Assembly: GCF_019297835.1 (NCBI RefSeq)
Contig: NZ_CP079203.1
Location: forward strand, 2,019,001-2,083,000
Direction of reading: 5' to 3'
Source: Sphingomonas sanguinis
Lineage (GTDB): Bacteria; Pseudomonadota; Alphaproteobacteria; Sphingomonadales; Sphingomonadaceae
Length of the DNA stretch: 64,000 nucleotides
In this document: positions 16,235-24,219 of the stretch, piece after piece
Layout of the letters: each line of letters opens with the position of its first letter
Position numbering within the stretch: position 1 is the first letter of the stretch
Made by a program: the position numbers and the translations under genes
Notes under the pieces: model-generated
What the model was told of the DNA's origin: nothing
Databases searched by the model: none
The model's input: the letters and a program-made list of their open reading frames with translations, nothing else

Positions 16235-17550
16235 CCGAAGTCGACCGCCTCGAAGCGGATCGGCTGGCCGGTCGGCGCGTCGACCAACTGGTCCTCCCAC
16301 ATCGCCACCTGTCCGCGAACGATCGTCCCGATCGGCTTGCCGGTCAGCTCCATGCCGGTGAAAGGCGACCAGCCGCACTTGGACTGGAGCCAGTGATCCT
16401 CGATCGTCCAGCGCTTCTTCAGGTCGACGATGGTGAAGTCGGCGTCGTAGCCGGCCGCGATGCGCCCCTTGCCGACGATGCCGAAGATGCGCTGCGCCCC
16501 CGCGCTGGTCAGCTCGATCACCCGCTGGAGCGACAGGCGGCCGTTCGCGGCATGATCGAGCAGCAGCGGCAGCAGCGTCTGCACGCCCGGCATCCCGCTG
16601 GGGCTGCCCGGATAGGGCTTGGCCTTTTCCTCCAGCGTATGCGGGGCATGGTCCGAGCCGATCACGTCCGGCACGCCCTGGTTCAGCCAGTGCCACAGTC
16701 CGTCGCGATGCGCGCCCGAACGGATCGGCGGGTTCATCTGCGCCAGCGTGCCGAGGCGCGGATAGGCTTCCTCGCCCGCCAGCGTCAGATGCTGCGGCGT
16801 CACTTCGCAGGTCGCAATGTCCTTGTGCTGGGCGATATATTCCAGCTCGGCGGGGGTGGTGACGTGCAGAATGTGAATGCGGCGGTTCGCCTCGCGCGCC
16901 AGGCGCAGGATGCGACGGGTGGCGAGCAGCGCGCTTTCATCGTCGCGCCAGACCGGGTGCGAGGACGGATCGCCCTCGATCCGCTCGTCGGCGCGGGCGT
17001 TCATCCGGTCTTCGTCCTCGGCATGGATCGCGACGCGGCGATGGCCCGAGGCGAGCACTTCGGCCAGCCGCGCATCCTCCGACACCAGCAGGTCGCCGGT
17101 CGAGGCGCCCATGAAGATCTTGACGCCCGCCGTGCCCGGCATCCGCTCCAGCTCGGCCAGGTCGCGGGCATTGTGATTGGTCGCACCCACGTAAAAGGCA
17201 TGGTCGCAGAACATCGTCCTGGCGCGGGTCAGCTTGTCGGTGATCGCCTCGGCCGAATCGGTGTTCGGCTTGGTGTTGGGCATTTCGAAGACGGCGGTGA
17301 CGCCGCCCATCACTGCGGCGCGGCTGCCCGAGGCGAGGTCCTCCTTGTGCATCAGGCCCGGCTCGCGGAAATGCACCTGGCTGTCGATCACGCCGGGCAG
17401 GATGTCGAGGCCGGTGCAGTCTATCACCCGGCCCGCATCGCCTTTTGCCCCGATCGCCACGATCCGGCCGTCGCGCACGCCGACATCGGCGCGGACGGGG
17501 CCGCCGGGGGTGTGAACGGTGCCGCCGGAGAGAAGCAGATCGAAGGTCAT
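16231..17550 (-). CDS. pyrC: Dihydroorotase, class I type
   Basis: Amidohydrolase of 439 residues that cyclises N-carbamoyl-aspartate to dihydroorotate in pyrimidine synthesis. Motifs include DSQVHFREPGLMHKEDLASGS, the carboxylated lysine in GVKIFMGAS, metal-binding His in AIHAEDEDR and ILHVTTPAE, and the catalytic Asp in IGSDHAPHT. The metal motif usually written HxH reads Q58-V-H60, a first-position change that I recall in other alphaproteobacterial members but that is worth checking, because inactive pseudo-dihydroorotases also lose this residue. All other ligands are intact, so I expect activity. It is followed by an overlapping small gene and is divergent from ygfZ. Confidence 0.88.
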   Translation of the reverse strand: MTFDLLLSGGTVHTPGGPVRADVGVRDGRIVAIGAKGDAGRVIDCTGLDILPGVIDSQVHFREPGLMHKEDLASGSRAAVMGGVTAVFEMPNTKPNTDSAEAITDKLTRARTMFCDHAFYVGATNHNARDLAELERMPGTAGVKIFMGASTGDLLVSEDARLAEVLASGHRRVAIHAEDEDRMNARADERIEGDPSSHPVWRDDESALLATRRILRLAREANRRIHILHVTTPAELEYIAQHKDIATCEVTPQHLTLAGEEAYPRLGTLAQMNPPIRSGAHRDGLWHWLNQGVPDVIGSDHAPHTLEEKAKPYPGSPSGMPGVQTLLPLLLDHAANGRLSLQRVIELTSAGAQRIFGIVGKGRIAAGYDADFTIVDLKKRWTIEDHWLQSKCGWSPFTGMELTGKPIGTIVRGQVAMWEDQLVDAPTGQPIRFEAVDFG

Positions 17551-17597
17551 GGCAAACGGGCCTTTCGCATAGGGTCACGCCCTCCTACCTTGCGGTC

Positions 17598-18347
17598 ATG
17601 ACCGATGCCACCCCAGCAACGCCCGCCGCGACCACTCTGGCCGACCGCCGCCTGATCCGTGTCGCGGGCGAGGATGTGCGCGGTTTTCTGCAAGGGCTGG
17701 TAACGCAGGATGTAGCGGGACTGACGCCCGATGCGCCGCGCTGGGCCGCGTTGCTGACGCCGCAGGGCAAGGCGCTGTTCGACTTCATCCTGTGGGCGCA
17801 GGGCGAGGCGGTGCTGATCGACGCAGAGGCATCGCAGGCCGAGGCGCTGGCCCGGCGGCTGGCCATGTACCGGCTGCGCCGCGCGATCACCATCGATCCG
17901 GTCGAGGGGCTGGCGGCCCATTGGAGCCGGGATGCCGAGGAGCATCCGCATGATCCGCGCTTGGCCGAACTCGGGCATCGCTGGCTGGCCCCGACGGGTG
18001 AGGCCGCAAGCGGCTGGACGGCGCACCGGCTGTCGCTGGGCGTAACCGAAGGCGTAGGCGAATTGGGATCGGGCGAGACGCTCTGGCTGGAGTGCAATGC
18101 CCGCGAACTGAACGGCGTGAGCTTCACCAAAGGCTGCTATGTCGGGCAGGAGAATACCGCGCGGATGCACCATCGCTCGAAGGTCAACCGGCGGCTGGTC
18201 GTGGCACCGCTGGCGCAAGCGGGCGACCGGACCCGCGCGGTCTATCCCGAGCTAAGCCTGATGGTGGAGCATCGCCGTGTCGATTCCCTTGGCGATGCGA
18301 TCCGCCCCGATTGGTTGGCGGCGGCGCTGCTGGCCGATCAGGACTGA
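17598..18347 (+). CDS. ygfZ: YgfZ/CAF17-like folate-binding Fe-S cluster protein
   Basis: A 249-residue GcvT-related protein that helps maintain or insert Fe-S clusters in a tetrahydrofolate-linked way. I start it at ATG 17598, after tgcggtc; the longer frame runs into the dihydroorotase promoter region. The N-terminus carries the FLQGLVTQDV motif, and the diagnostic KGCYVGQE with the conserved Cys lies near residue 180 in NGVSFTKGCYVGQENTARM. It is divergent from the dihydroorotase gene. Confidence 0.88.
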   Translation: MTDATPATPAATTLADRRLIRVAGEDVRGFLQGLVTQDVAGLTPDAPRWAALLTPQGKALFDFILWAQGEAVLIDAEASQAEALARRLAMYRLRRAITIDPVEGLAAHWSRDAEEHPHDPRLAELGHRWLAPTGEAASGWTAHRLSLGVTEGVGELGSGETLWLECNARELNGVSFTKGCYVGQENTARMHHRSKVNRRLVVAPLAQAGDRTRAVYPELSLMVEHRRVDSLGDAIRPDWLAAALLADQD

Positions 18348-18360
18348 ACGGCCGGTCGAC

Positions 18361-18882
18361 CTATTGCGACAGGGCCCGGGCGATCCTGGCCGTCGGTGCG
18401 GCGAGCACATGGCCGATCTGGGTCGCGATCGTGACGGCGGCGACCAGTCCGAAAATGCCGAGCGCGCCGAACTGCATCGCCTGGGATAGCGAACGGCTGC
18501 GTTCCATCCGGCGGGCGGCGTCGATCTCCCCTGCCATGCCCTGACGCGTGACGCAGCGTTCCTCGCTACGACGCGAGCCGTTCGGCTTGGCCTCCAGACG
18601 AGGTTCGTTGATCATTGCTTCGGCGCTGATGACATCCTGGGTCCGAACGCCAGAAAAGCGATCGCGCCGCCAGACGACGCGCCCGATCACCACTTGGCTA
18701 CCGCGTCGCAGATCGAGATATTCGCCCGGCGCGAGCGGATCGTCACAAGCGATCATCATGCCGCGCGACGAGATGTTGTGGATGCACGCATCGCCCCAGC
18801 CCCGGACGGACTTGATGCGACAGGGGATCAGAACCTGTCGGCGCGCTTCGCGATTTTTATAGCCCGACCCGGACCGCCCCAT
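18361..18882 (-). CDS. PilZ-domain protein with C-terminal membrane segment
   Basis: A 173-residue predicted c-di-GMP receptor. I use ATG 18882 (MGRSGSGYKNREARR), preceded by aggggaac; the open frame to 18963 adds 27 unlikely residues. The PilZ domain carries the RxxxR motif in NREARRQVLIPCR and the NxSxxG motif in HNISSRGMMI, both needed for c-di-GMP binding. After a charged linker, one hydrophobic segment near the C-terminus (FGALGIFGLVAAVTIATQIG) probably anchors it in the membrane. Target unknown. Confidence 0.82.
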   Translation of the reverse strand: MGRSGSGYKNREARRQVLIPCRIKSVRGWGDACIHNISSRGMMIACDDPLAPGEYLDLRRGSQVVIGRVVWRRDRFSGVRTQDVISAEAMINEPRLEAKPNGSRRSEERCVTRQGMAGEIDAARRMERSRSLSQAMQFGALGIFGLVAAVTIATQIGHVLAAPTARIARALSQ

Positions 18883-19111
18883 GGCAGTTCCCCTGCTGCA
18901 TTCCCCATTGGAAAGGCCAGTCCATAGGGAGCAGAGACGAAGAAAGGATGAATCGCCTTTCATGGATGCTCACACCGGGATCGGGTGTCGGTCGCACCGC
19001 ATCGGCTTGCGGTTCTCGGTGCCGCACAGGATGATCCAATCCCCCCGCCTGTTGGCAGGAAAGGCCAACGGGATCGGCACGGGCAGTTCACCCCTCGCGC
19101 CATAAGCCCAT

Positions 19112-19146
19112 AAAAAAGGAGGCCGGCTTTCGCCGACCTCCCTCTT
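19112..19146 (-). terminator. Rho-independent terminator of the OmpA-family gene
   Basis: On the minus strand ggaggtcggc and gccggcctcc form a strong stem with a gaaa-type loop followed by tttttta, about 30 bases after the stop codon. This is a textbook intrinsic terminator. Confidence 0.85.
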
Positions 19147-19174
19147 TTCGCAATCAACCTTGGTTGAGCGTGGC

Positions 19175-20305
19175 TTACTGGCCAGCGCCCGGACCGTAGG
19201 TGATTTCGACGCGACGGTTCTGGACCTCGCGGACGCCGTCGGCGGTCTGAACGCGCAGCTTGTCGCGCTGTTCGCCGAAGGCTTCCGTGGCGATCGAGCC
19301 ATCGGGGATCGAGTGCGAGGTCATGTACGCCTTCACCGCGTCGGCACGACGCTGCGACAGACCCATGTTGTACTTCGGCGTACCCGACGTGTCGGTGAAG
19401 CCTGCAACCATCACGCGGGCATTGCCGCAGCTCTGGTACTGGGTGATCGCGTTGTCGAGGATCGACGCTGCTTCCGGGGTGATGTCCGACTTGTTCCACT
19501 CGAAGAACACGATGAACGGACCCGGCGAGCACGGCACGGCCTCGGGAGCCGGCGGCGGGGGCGGCGGGGGAGGAGGCGGCGGGGGCGGCGGGGGCGGCGG
19601 CGGAGGCGGCGGAGCAGCCGGCTCACCGAAGTTGTACGCCACGCCACCCAGCAGCGAGTGCGACCGGAAGCGGCCGTCATGCGTGTTGTTGGCGACGTCG
19701 ACCAGCTTGACGTTCTCGGCGTTGAAGAAGCGATACTTCAGCGTCGCGTCGATGTGGTCGGTCAGCGGTGCACGGATGCCCGCCAGAGCCTGCCACGCGA
19801 ACACGGTGTCCGAGTCGTTCAGGAAGTCAGCACGGTTGTTGAGCGCGTAGTTCGCCTTGACGCGAGCCACACCGACACCGCCGCCGACGAAGCCCTGGAT
19901 GCCGTCGTCGGCACCGAAGTCGAGCAAGCCGTTCAGCATGAAGCTGAGCGCCGAGGTCGAGCCACCGGCGTAGCTGTAGCTGCCAGCCGGAACGGTGCCA
20001 GCACCGATGCCGGTGTTGGTCAGCGTGGTCGAGCTGAAGCCGTCAACCGTCGCACGACGATAGCCGACTTCGGTTTCCAGACGGAAACCACCGAAGTCGT
20101 AACCCATCACGCCGTCAACGTCATAACCATAGTCATGGTCGACGGTGGCGGTGCCGGTGCGCGTGCCGGTGATATCATAATCGATATCTTCGACGATCAT
20201 CCCGCCGCCTTCGATGCCGACGTACCACGACTTGTCGCGGGCGAGGGCAGGCGAAGCCAGAGCGGTGGAGGCGAGTGCCAGAACAATGGCAAGCTTCCGC
20301 ATCAT
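19175..20305 (-). CDS. OmpA-family outer membrane protein with polyproline linker
   Basis: A 376-residue envelope protein linking outer membrane to peptidoglycan. Residues 1-22 are a signal peptide ending ALA. Residues 23-230 form a beta-barrel of the OmpA/Opa type, rich in aromatic and glycine residues, ending HSLLGGVAYNFG. A nearly uninterrupted run of about 22 prolines follows, encoded by a low-complexity GC tract near 19545-19615. The C-terminal OmpA domain has the peptidoglycan-binding motif (FTDTSGTPKYNMGLSQRRAD, and NRRVEI near the end). The AAG-rich start region may begin at the second Met. A strong terminator follows. Probably a highly expressed structural porin-like protein. Confidence 0.9.
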   Translation of the reverse strand: MMRKLAIVLALASTALASPALARDKSWYVGIEGGGMIVEDIDYDITGTRTGTATVDHDYGYDVDGVMGYDFGGFRLETEVGYRRATVDGFSSTTLTNTGIGAGTVPAGSYSYAGGSTSALSFMLNGLLDFGADDGIQGFVGGGVGVARVKANYALNNRADFLNDSDTVFAWQALAGIRAPLTDHIDATLKYRFFNAENVKLVDVANNTHDGRFRSHSLLGGVAYNFGEPAAPPPPPPPPPPPPPPPPPPPPPAPEAVPCSPGPFIVFFEWNKSDITPEAASILDNAITQYQSCGNARVMVAGFTDTSGTPKYNMGLSQRRADAVKAYMTSHSIPDGSIATEAFGEQRDKLRVQTADGVREVQNRRVEITYGPGAGQ

Positions 20306-20418
20306 AGTCCCCTTTCTTGGTTGTCACTACGGACAGCGCAAACCCACTATCGGAGCGTTGGTTTCCACGCAAGCGAACAAAAGCCCGCCACTGTGGCATT
20401 AAAAGCACAGATTTTCGT

Positions 20419-20925
20419 TCAGCCGGAGGCGACAAGACCATGATCCGCCAGCGCCGCGATTACCGCATTCAGGGCCAATCGCGCTTCGGAATCAACGACT
20501 TGGCCGCCGGCAGGCGACGCAATGCCAGGTCGTTGCGCGCCAACAACTTTTTTTCCCTCCACCATCAGGAACCGGGCCACGACCCTGCCCAGCCGCCACT
20601 GATTTCCGTCCCATTCGCAGCGGCAATCATCCGCCCGACTCCACACGGACAATCCTACGCGGGGAACCAGGAATCGCCAGCCGCCATCGGTCCAGCCTGC
20701 CAGCATTCCGGCACGGCCCGTCCAGACATCGCCCGGCTGACTGCCGACAATCCACGCCTGACCAGGCGACGGAGTGCCCGGCGGCACATTCTGTCCGACC
20801 GACTCGACGCATGGATGCACCATCAGGTCGAGCAGGCTGAGCGCCTCGTTATGCGTCATTTCCTTTTGTGCCTGGCCTGCCGCCAGCAGCGGCAGCGTCC
20901 AGCGCGGCGTATCGTTCGTCGTCAT
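20419..20925 (-). CDS. DUF2793 tail-associated protein
   Basis: A 168-residue protein at the end of the gene transfer agent operon. Its ATG at 20925 overlaps the stop of the preceding gene by ATGA. It opens TPRWTLPLLAAGQAQKEMTHNEALSLLDLMVHPCVESVG, the DUF2793 pattern, and continues with GQAWIVGSQPGDVWTGRAG. DUF2793 proteins are found at the tail end of GTA and prophage clusters and may be tail fibre or host-binding components; the exact role is unknown. The longer frame to 21183 is an artefact of the overlapping gene. Confidence 0.8.
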   Translation of the reverse strand: MTTNDTPRWTLPLLAAGQAQKEMTHNEALSLLDLMVHPCVESVGQNVPPGTPSPGQAWIVGSQPGDVWTGRAGMLAGWTDGGWRFLVPRVGLSVWSRADDCRCEWDGNQWRLGRVVARFLMVEGKKVVGAQRPGIASPAGGQVVDSEARLALNAVIAALADHGLVASG

Positions 20926-23048
20926 GCGCCCTCTCCCACGATTCCGACCAGCGGCGCCGAAGCGCCCCAGGTCCCGATCTGCCTGATGGTCACCCGCGTT
21001 CCATCGGGTGCCGCGCCGCTCCAGCCAGCGGCGGTCAGGTCCTCCACCCGGTCGCCGATCGCGATGCGATAGCGCTCCGCCTCTTCGCCCAGCGGCGCGT
21101 CGACCCGGTCCAGCCAGCGCCAGCCGATCCGGCTCCGCCGCGTCCACCCGATCGTCACGCGCCCCTCTGCCCCGCGACGGCACCGCCAGCCGACCGGCGA
21201 CGGCGGCAGGACCGATAGGCCCGTGACCTCGGCCACCGCCTGAACACCCTCGACAGGGTCACCCAGGCCATGCGCCATGACGCGGACGCTGCGGCCCAGC
21301 ATGGCGATCGGCACGTCCACGGTCCGCACCGAACCGGGCGCGATCAGGACGAAGGATGCGCCGGGCTTGGCCTGTCCCATCATCGCCTCGGTCCCGCGAA
21401 GCCCGCGCCGCAAGCCGCTCAGCCGCCAATGTCGATCGCCCAGCGGCTGCGCCTGGGCGAACTGGATCAGCTCGCCGTCGATCCAAGCGAGGTTGGCGCC
21501 CGCATCCAGCGCGGCGTCATCGGCATCCGCCAGATCCTCGGCCAGTTGCACGTCGAACCTTCCCCGACGATCGACCAGAGCGCTGCCGCCGCCGGGCGTC
21601 ACCGCGCTGACCACGCCGATGATGCCGGGCAGCGCGGTCGGGCCGAGCGCCGTCCAGCTTGCCCCGTCGTCGAGGCTATAGGCCAGCTCCGCCTGTCGCC
21701 AGCCCGGGCCGCCCGCCGCCACCACCGACAGGCGCGGCGCCGAGAGCAGTTCGTCGGTCAGCGGTGGTGCCTCGAACGCGATCAGCCGGGTCGTGCCGAT
21801 CACCCGATCCGCCGCCCGCGCGATCCGGCCGGGTGAGGCAGGCAGGATCGGCCCGCCCTGCCCCAGCGGCATGCAGGTCAGCCGGACCGCCATCGCCTCC
21901 CACGCTGCCTCAGTCACACGCCAGCGCCCCGCCTCGCCATCGATCCGCACGATGCTGCCCGGCGTGACGGTCAGCGCCTCGGGACCGAGCGTCACGATAC
22001 GCCGCACCCGCTCGGCCGCGTGACGCGCCAGCCGGTCCTGCGCCAGCGTGCGCGCGGTCGTGGCGTCGAGCGCGGCGGCCAGCTCCAGCCGATCGTCGCG
22101 CACGCCGCCGGGACGCCGCGCCCGCTGCACCCCAATCTGATAATCGCGGGCCGGATCGTAATGGGCGACCGTGACGCTGGCGGGCACCAGCGCCTCGCTG
22201 GCGATCGCGCGCGTGCCGCGACGGCCCGGTCCGTCCGCACCCATGCCCTCGTCACGGATCACCTGCCCAGCACCGCTGCCCGGCACCGCCAGCTGCACGC
22301 CCGCGCCCTCGGCGACCCATTGTCCGCCGCTCATGTCGGCCAGCATCTCCAGCACCGCGCGCACGCTGCCGCCGCTCGCCGCAAAGCCCGCCACACTCAT
22401 CCCCGCATCGCCAGGCCGCACCACGGGCGACAGCGCCTGCGCGATCCCGTCGCAGGAGACGGGACCGGAATCGGCCTCCACCTCGAAGGTCAATTGCGGG
22501 ATACGGTTGCCGAACTCGGCCAGTGCCAGCCCCTCGAACACTGCATAGGCGATGCCCCGAAAGGCCGACGCCCGCGCGCCCTCGATCGAGGCGATCAGCG
22601 GGTCGACAGTCTGGTCTTCGGTGCCGGGATGGAGGCGAAAACCGGTCGTGACCTTGAAGTCCCCCGCGCTTCCGCGCAACAACCGGCCGTCGGCCCAGAT
22701 CCGCCCGACCCGCCGGATCGCCCGCCCCGACAAGGCGACCGCGAAGTTGGCGGAGTAGCTGTAGCTTTCCGTACCCGGCCGCCCCTTGCCGCCGCCGGTC
22801 ACGCCCCGTGCCTCGACCAGATCGGTCGCCCAGATCACCGGCCCGGCGACGCGCATCGTGCCGAAGACGGCGGGCATCTGCGTGCCATAGGTCGATGTCT
22901 GCACCGACAGTTCGGCCAGACGCGGGCCTTGCCTGCGCGGCGGGCCCAGCACCGCATGATCGACCCGATTACCGATCAGCGCGCCGATCGCGCCGCCCAC
23001 CGGCCCCAGCAGCGCACGTCCCACCGTGCCCAAGACCAAGGTCGCCAT
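20922..23048 (-). CDS. GTA tail tip/host specificity protein (gp15-like, shortened)
   Basis: A 708-residue tail tip protein. I start it at ATG 23048 (MATLVLGTVGRALLG), preceded by ggaggggta. The N-terminus has a Gly-rich hydrophobic segment (PVGGAIGALIGNRVD), typical of phage tail baseplate hub proteins, then LAELSVQTSTYGTQMPAVFGTMRVAG, the RcGTA gp15 signature. RcGTA gp15 is about 1,300 residues with an N-terminal TIM-barrel; that domain is absent here and a TIM-barrel-like region occurs instead in the gene at 24216. The C-terminal half carries small beta-rich domains. It overlaps DUF2793 downstream. Confidence 0.88.
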   Translation of the reverse strand: MATLVLGTVGRALLGPVGGAIGALIGNRVDHAVLGPPRRQGPRLAELSVQTSTYGTQMPAVFGTMRVAGPVIWATDLVEARGVTGGGKGRPGTESYSYSANFAVALSGRAIRRVGRIWADGRLLRGSAGDFKVTTGFRLHPGTEDQTVDPLIASIEGARASAFRGIAYAVFEGLALAEFGNRIPQLTFEVEADSGPVSCDGIAQALSPVVRPGDAGMSVAGFAASGGSVRAVLEMLADMSGGQWVAEGAGVQLAVPGSGAGQVIRDEGMGADGPGRRGTRAIASEALVPASVTVAHYDPARDYQIGVQRARRPGGVRDDRLELAAALDATTARTLAQDRLARHAAERVRRIVTLGPEALTVTPGSIVRIDGEAGRWRVTEAAWEAMAVRLTCMPLGQGGPILPASPGRIARAADRVIGTTRLIAFEAPPLTDELLSAPRLSVVAAGGPGWRQAELAYSLDDGASWTALGPTALPGIIGVVSAVTPGGGSALVDRRGRFDVQLAEDLADADDAALDAGANLAWIDGELIQFAQAQPLGDRHWRLSGLRRGLRGTEAMMGQAKPGASFVLIAPGSVRTVDVPIAMLGRSVRVMAHGLGDPVEGVQAVAEVTGLSVLPPSPVGWRCRRGAEGRVTIGWTRRSRIGWRWLDRVDAPLGEEAERYRIAIGDRVEDLTAAGWSGAAPDGTRVTIRQIGTWGASAPLVGIVGEGA

Positions 23049-23416
23049 TACCCCTCCCCCTTCCAACATCCCAGCACCGGCCAAGGCGGCACGCCCGGTC
23101 GCCAGGCGACACGGCGCAGCCCCGCATCGGCATGGACGATCCCGTCGCTCACCCGGATCGCCAGATGCAGCTGCCCCGGCCCGGCCTGCATCAGCAGCAC
23201 CGCACCCGGCTCATCCTCGCAGCGCTCGAATGCCGCATCGAGCAGCGCCGCCACCCGCCCCTCGTCGCCGCTGCGCCAGCCATAGCCGGTCGGCGCATCC
23301 CGCCCCGTCGCCAGCGCGACCAGCCCGACGCAATCCAGCCCATGCACCGCGTCGCGCCCGTGCAGCCGGAACCGCACGCCGATCAGCGCCCGCGCCGCCG
23401 CCTCCACGCCGTTCAT
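23048..23416 (-). CDS. NlpC/P60-type peptidase (GTA gp14-like)
   Basis: A 122-residue cell-wall peptidase expected at the tail tip. The catalytic Cys lies in HGLDCVGLVALA and the His in GQLHLAIRVSDGIVHAD. RcGTA gp14 is of the same family and size. Its stop shares one base with the next gene start, and its own start overlaps the DUF2163 stop, so these genes form one translationally coupled unit. Confidence 0.9.
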   Translation of the reverse strand: MNGVEAAARALIGVRFRLHGRDAVHGLDCVGLVALATGRDAPTGYGWRSGDEGRVAALLDAAFERCEDEPGAVLLMQAGPGQLHLAIRVSDGIVHADAGLRRVAWRPGVPPWPVLGCWKGEG

Positions 23417-24219
23417 GCGCCGGGATAGCGGGTGAGCAGGTCGATGCCGGGCAGGAACGGCTCGCCGCGAAAATTCACGACATTGCCGAAGCGCGACAGA
23501 CAGGTTTCGAGGCGCTTGTCACACCCTTCGACCAATTCGATCAGCGCGCCCGGCGCGACTCCGAAGGCGGGCGCGGCGGACAGCCACAGCCGATTCCCCT
23601 CGGACCGCGCCACCATGGCCTCCAGTCCGGCATTGTCGCCGCCGAACCAGATCAGCCGCCCCTGGCCATAGGCGTTGGCGACCGGCTCGGTGGCGTCGAC
23701 GGTCAGCGCGACTTCGCCGTCCCAGGCCGCAACCCGCACGAACCGCCGCCGCCCCGCCATCGCCACGCGGCACCGCTTGCCGCCCAGCGAGGCGCGGCAG
23801 TCGGGCGAGGTTTCCTCCGCCACCGGCCGGTCGAGCGATGCCGCCACCCCGCGCAATTCGGCGGTGAAGCCGCCCTCGCCCAGTTGGACCGCGCCGATCG
23901 TTCCCTGTCCCAGCGGCACGGGGGCGTTCTCGCCGCTCCAGTCGACCGCGATCGCCGCCACGCTCGCCCCATCCGAACGCCCGCTCAGCAGATCGCGCTC
24001 GCCGATCGCCGCGCTGGTCAGCGCCCCCGATGCCTCCATCAGATCGGGGGCGAGGCCATCGCCGCGCAGGATCGCACTGGGCGTCAGGCCGGGCGCCGCG
24101 CGATAGCGCAGCCCCTCGATCCACAGGTCATGGTCGTGGCCCGTCAGCCCGATCGTCACTCCGTCGCGCCGCTCGATCCGCCAGCACAGCACCCATGTCG
24201 TCAGCGTATCGGCGCTCAT
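23413..24219 (-). CDS. DUF2163 tail protein (GTA gp13-like)
   Basis: A 268-residue beta-rich tail protein. It opens ADTLTTWVLCWRIERRDGVTIGLTGHDHDLWIEGLRY, the DUF2163/TIGR02218 pattern of GTA gp13, and has a conserved Cys-rich C-terminus (CRASLGGKRC ... CDKRLETCLSRFGN) that may bind metal or form the distal tail cluster. It overlaps both neighbours by 4 bases. Confidence 0.9.
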   Translation of the reverse strand: MSADTLTTWVLCWRIERRDGVTIGLTGHDHDLWIEGLRYRAAPGLTPSAILRGDGLAPDLMEASGALTSAAIGERDLLSGRSDGASVAAIAVDWSGENAPVPLGQGTIGAVQLGEGGFTAELRGVAASLDRPVAEETSPDCRASLGGKRCRVAMAGRRRFVRVAAWDGEVALTVDATEPVANAYGQGRLIWFGGDNAGLEAMVARSEGNRLWLSAAPAFGVAPGALIELVEGCDKRLETCLSRFGNVVNFRGEPFLPGIDLLTRYPGA

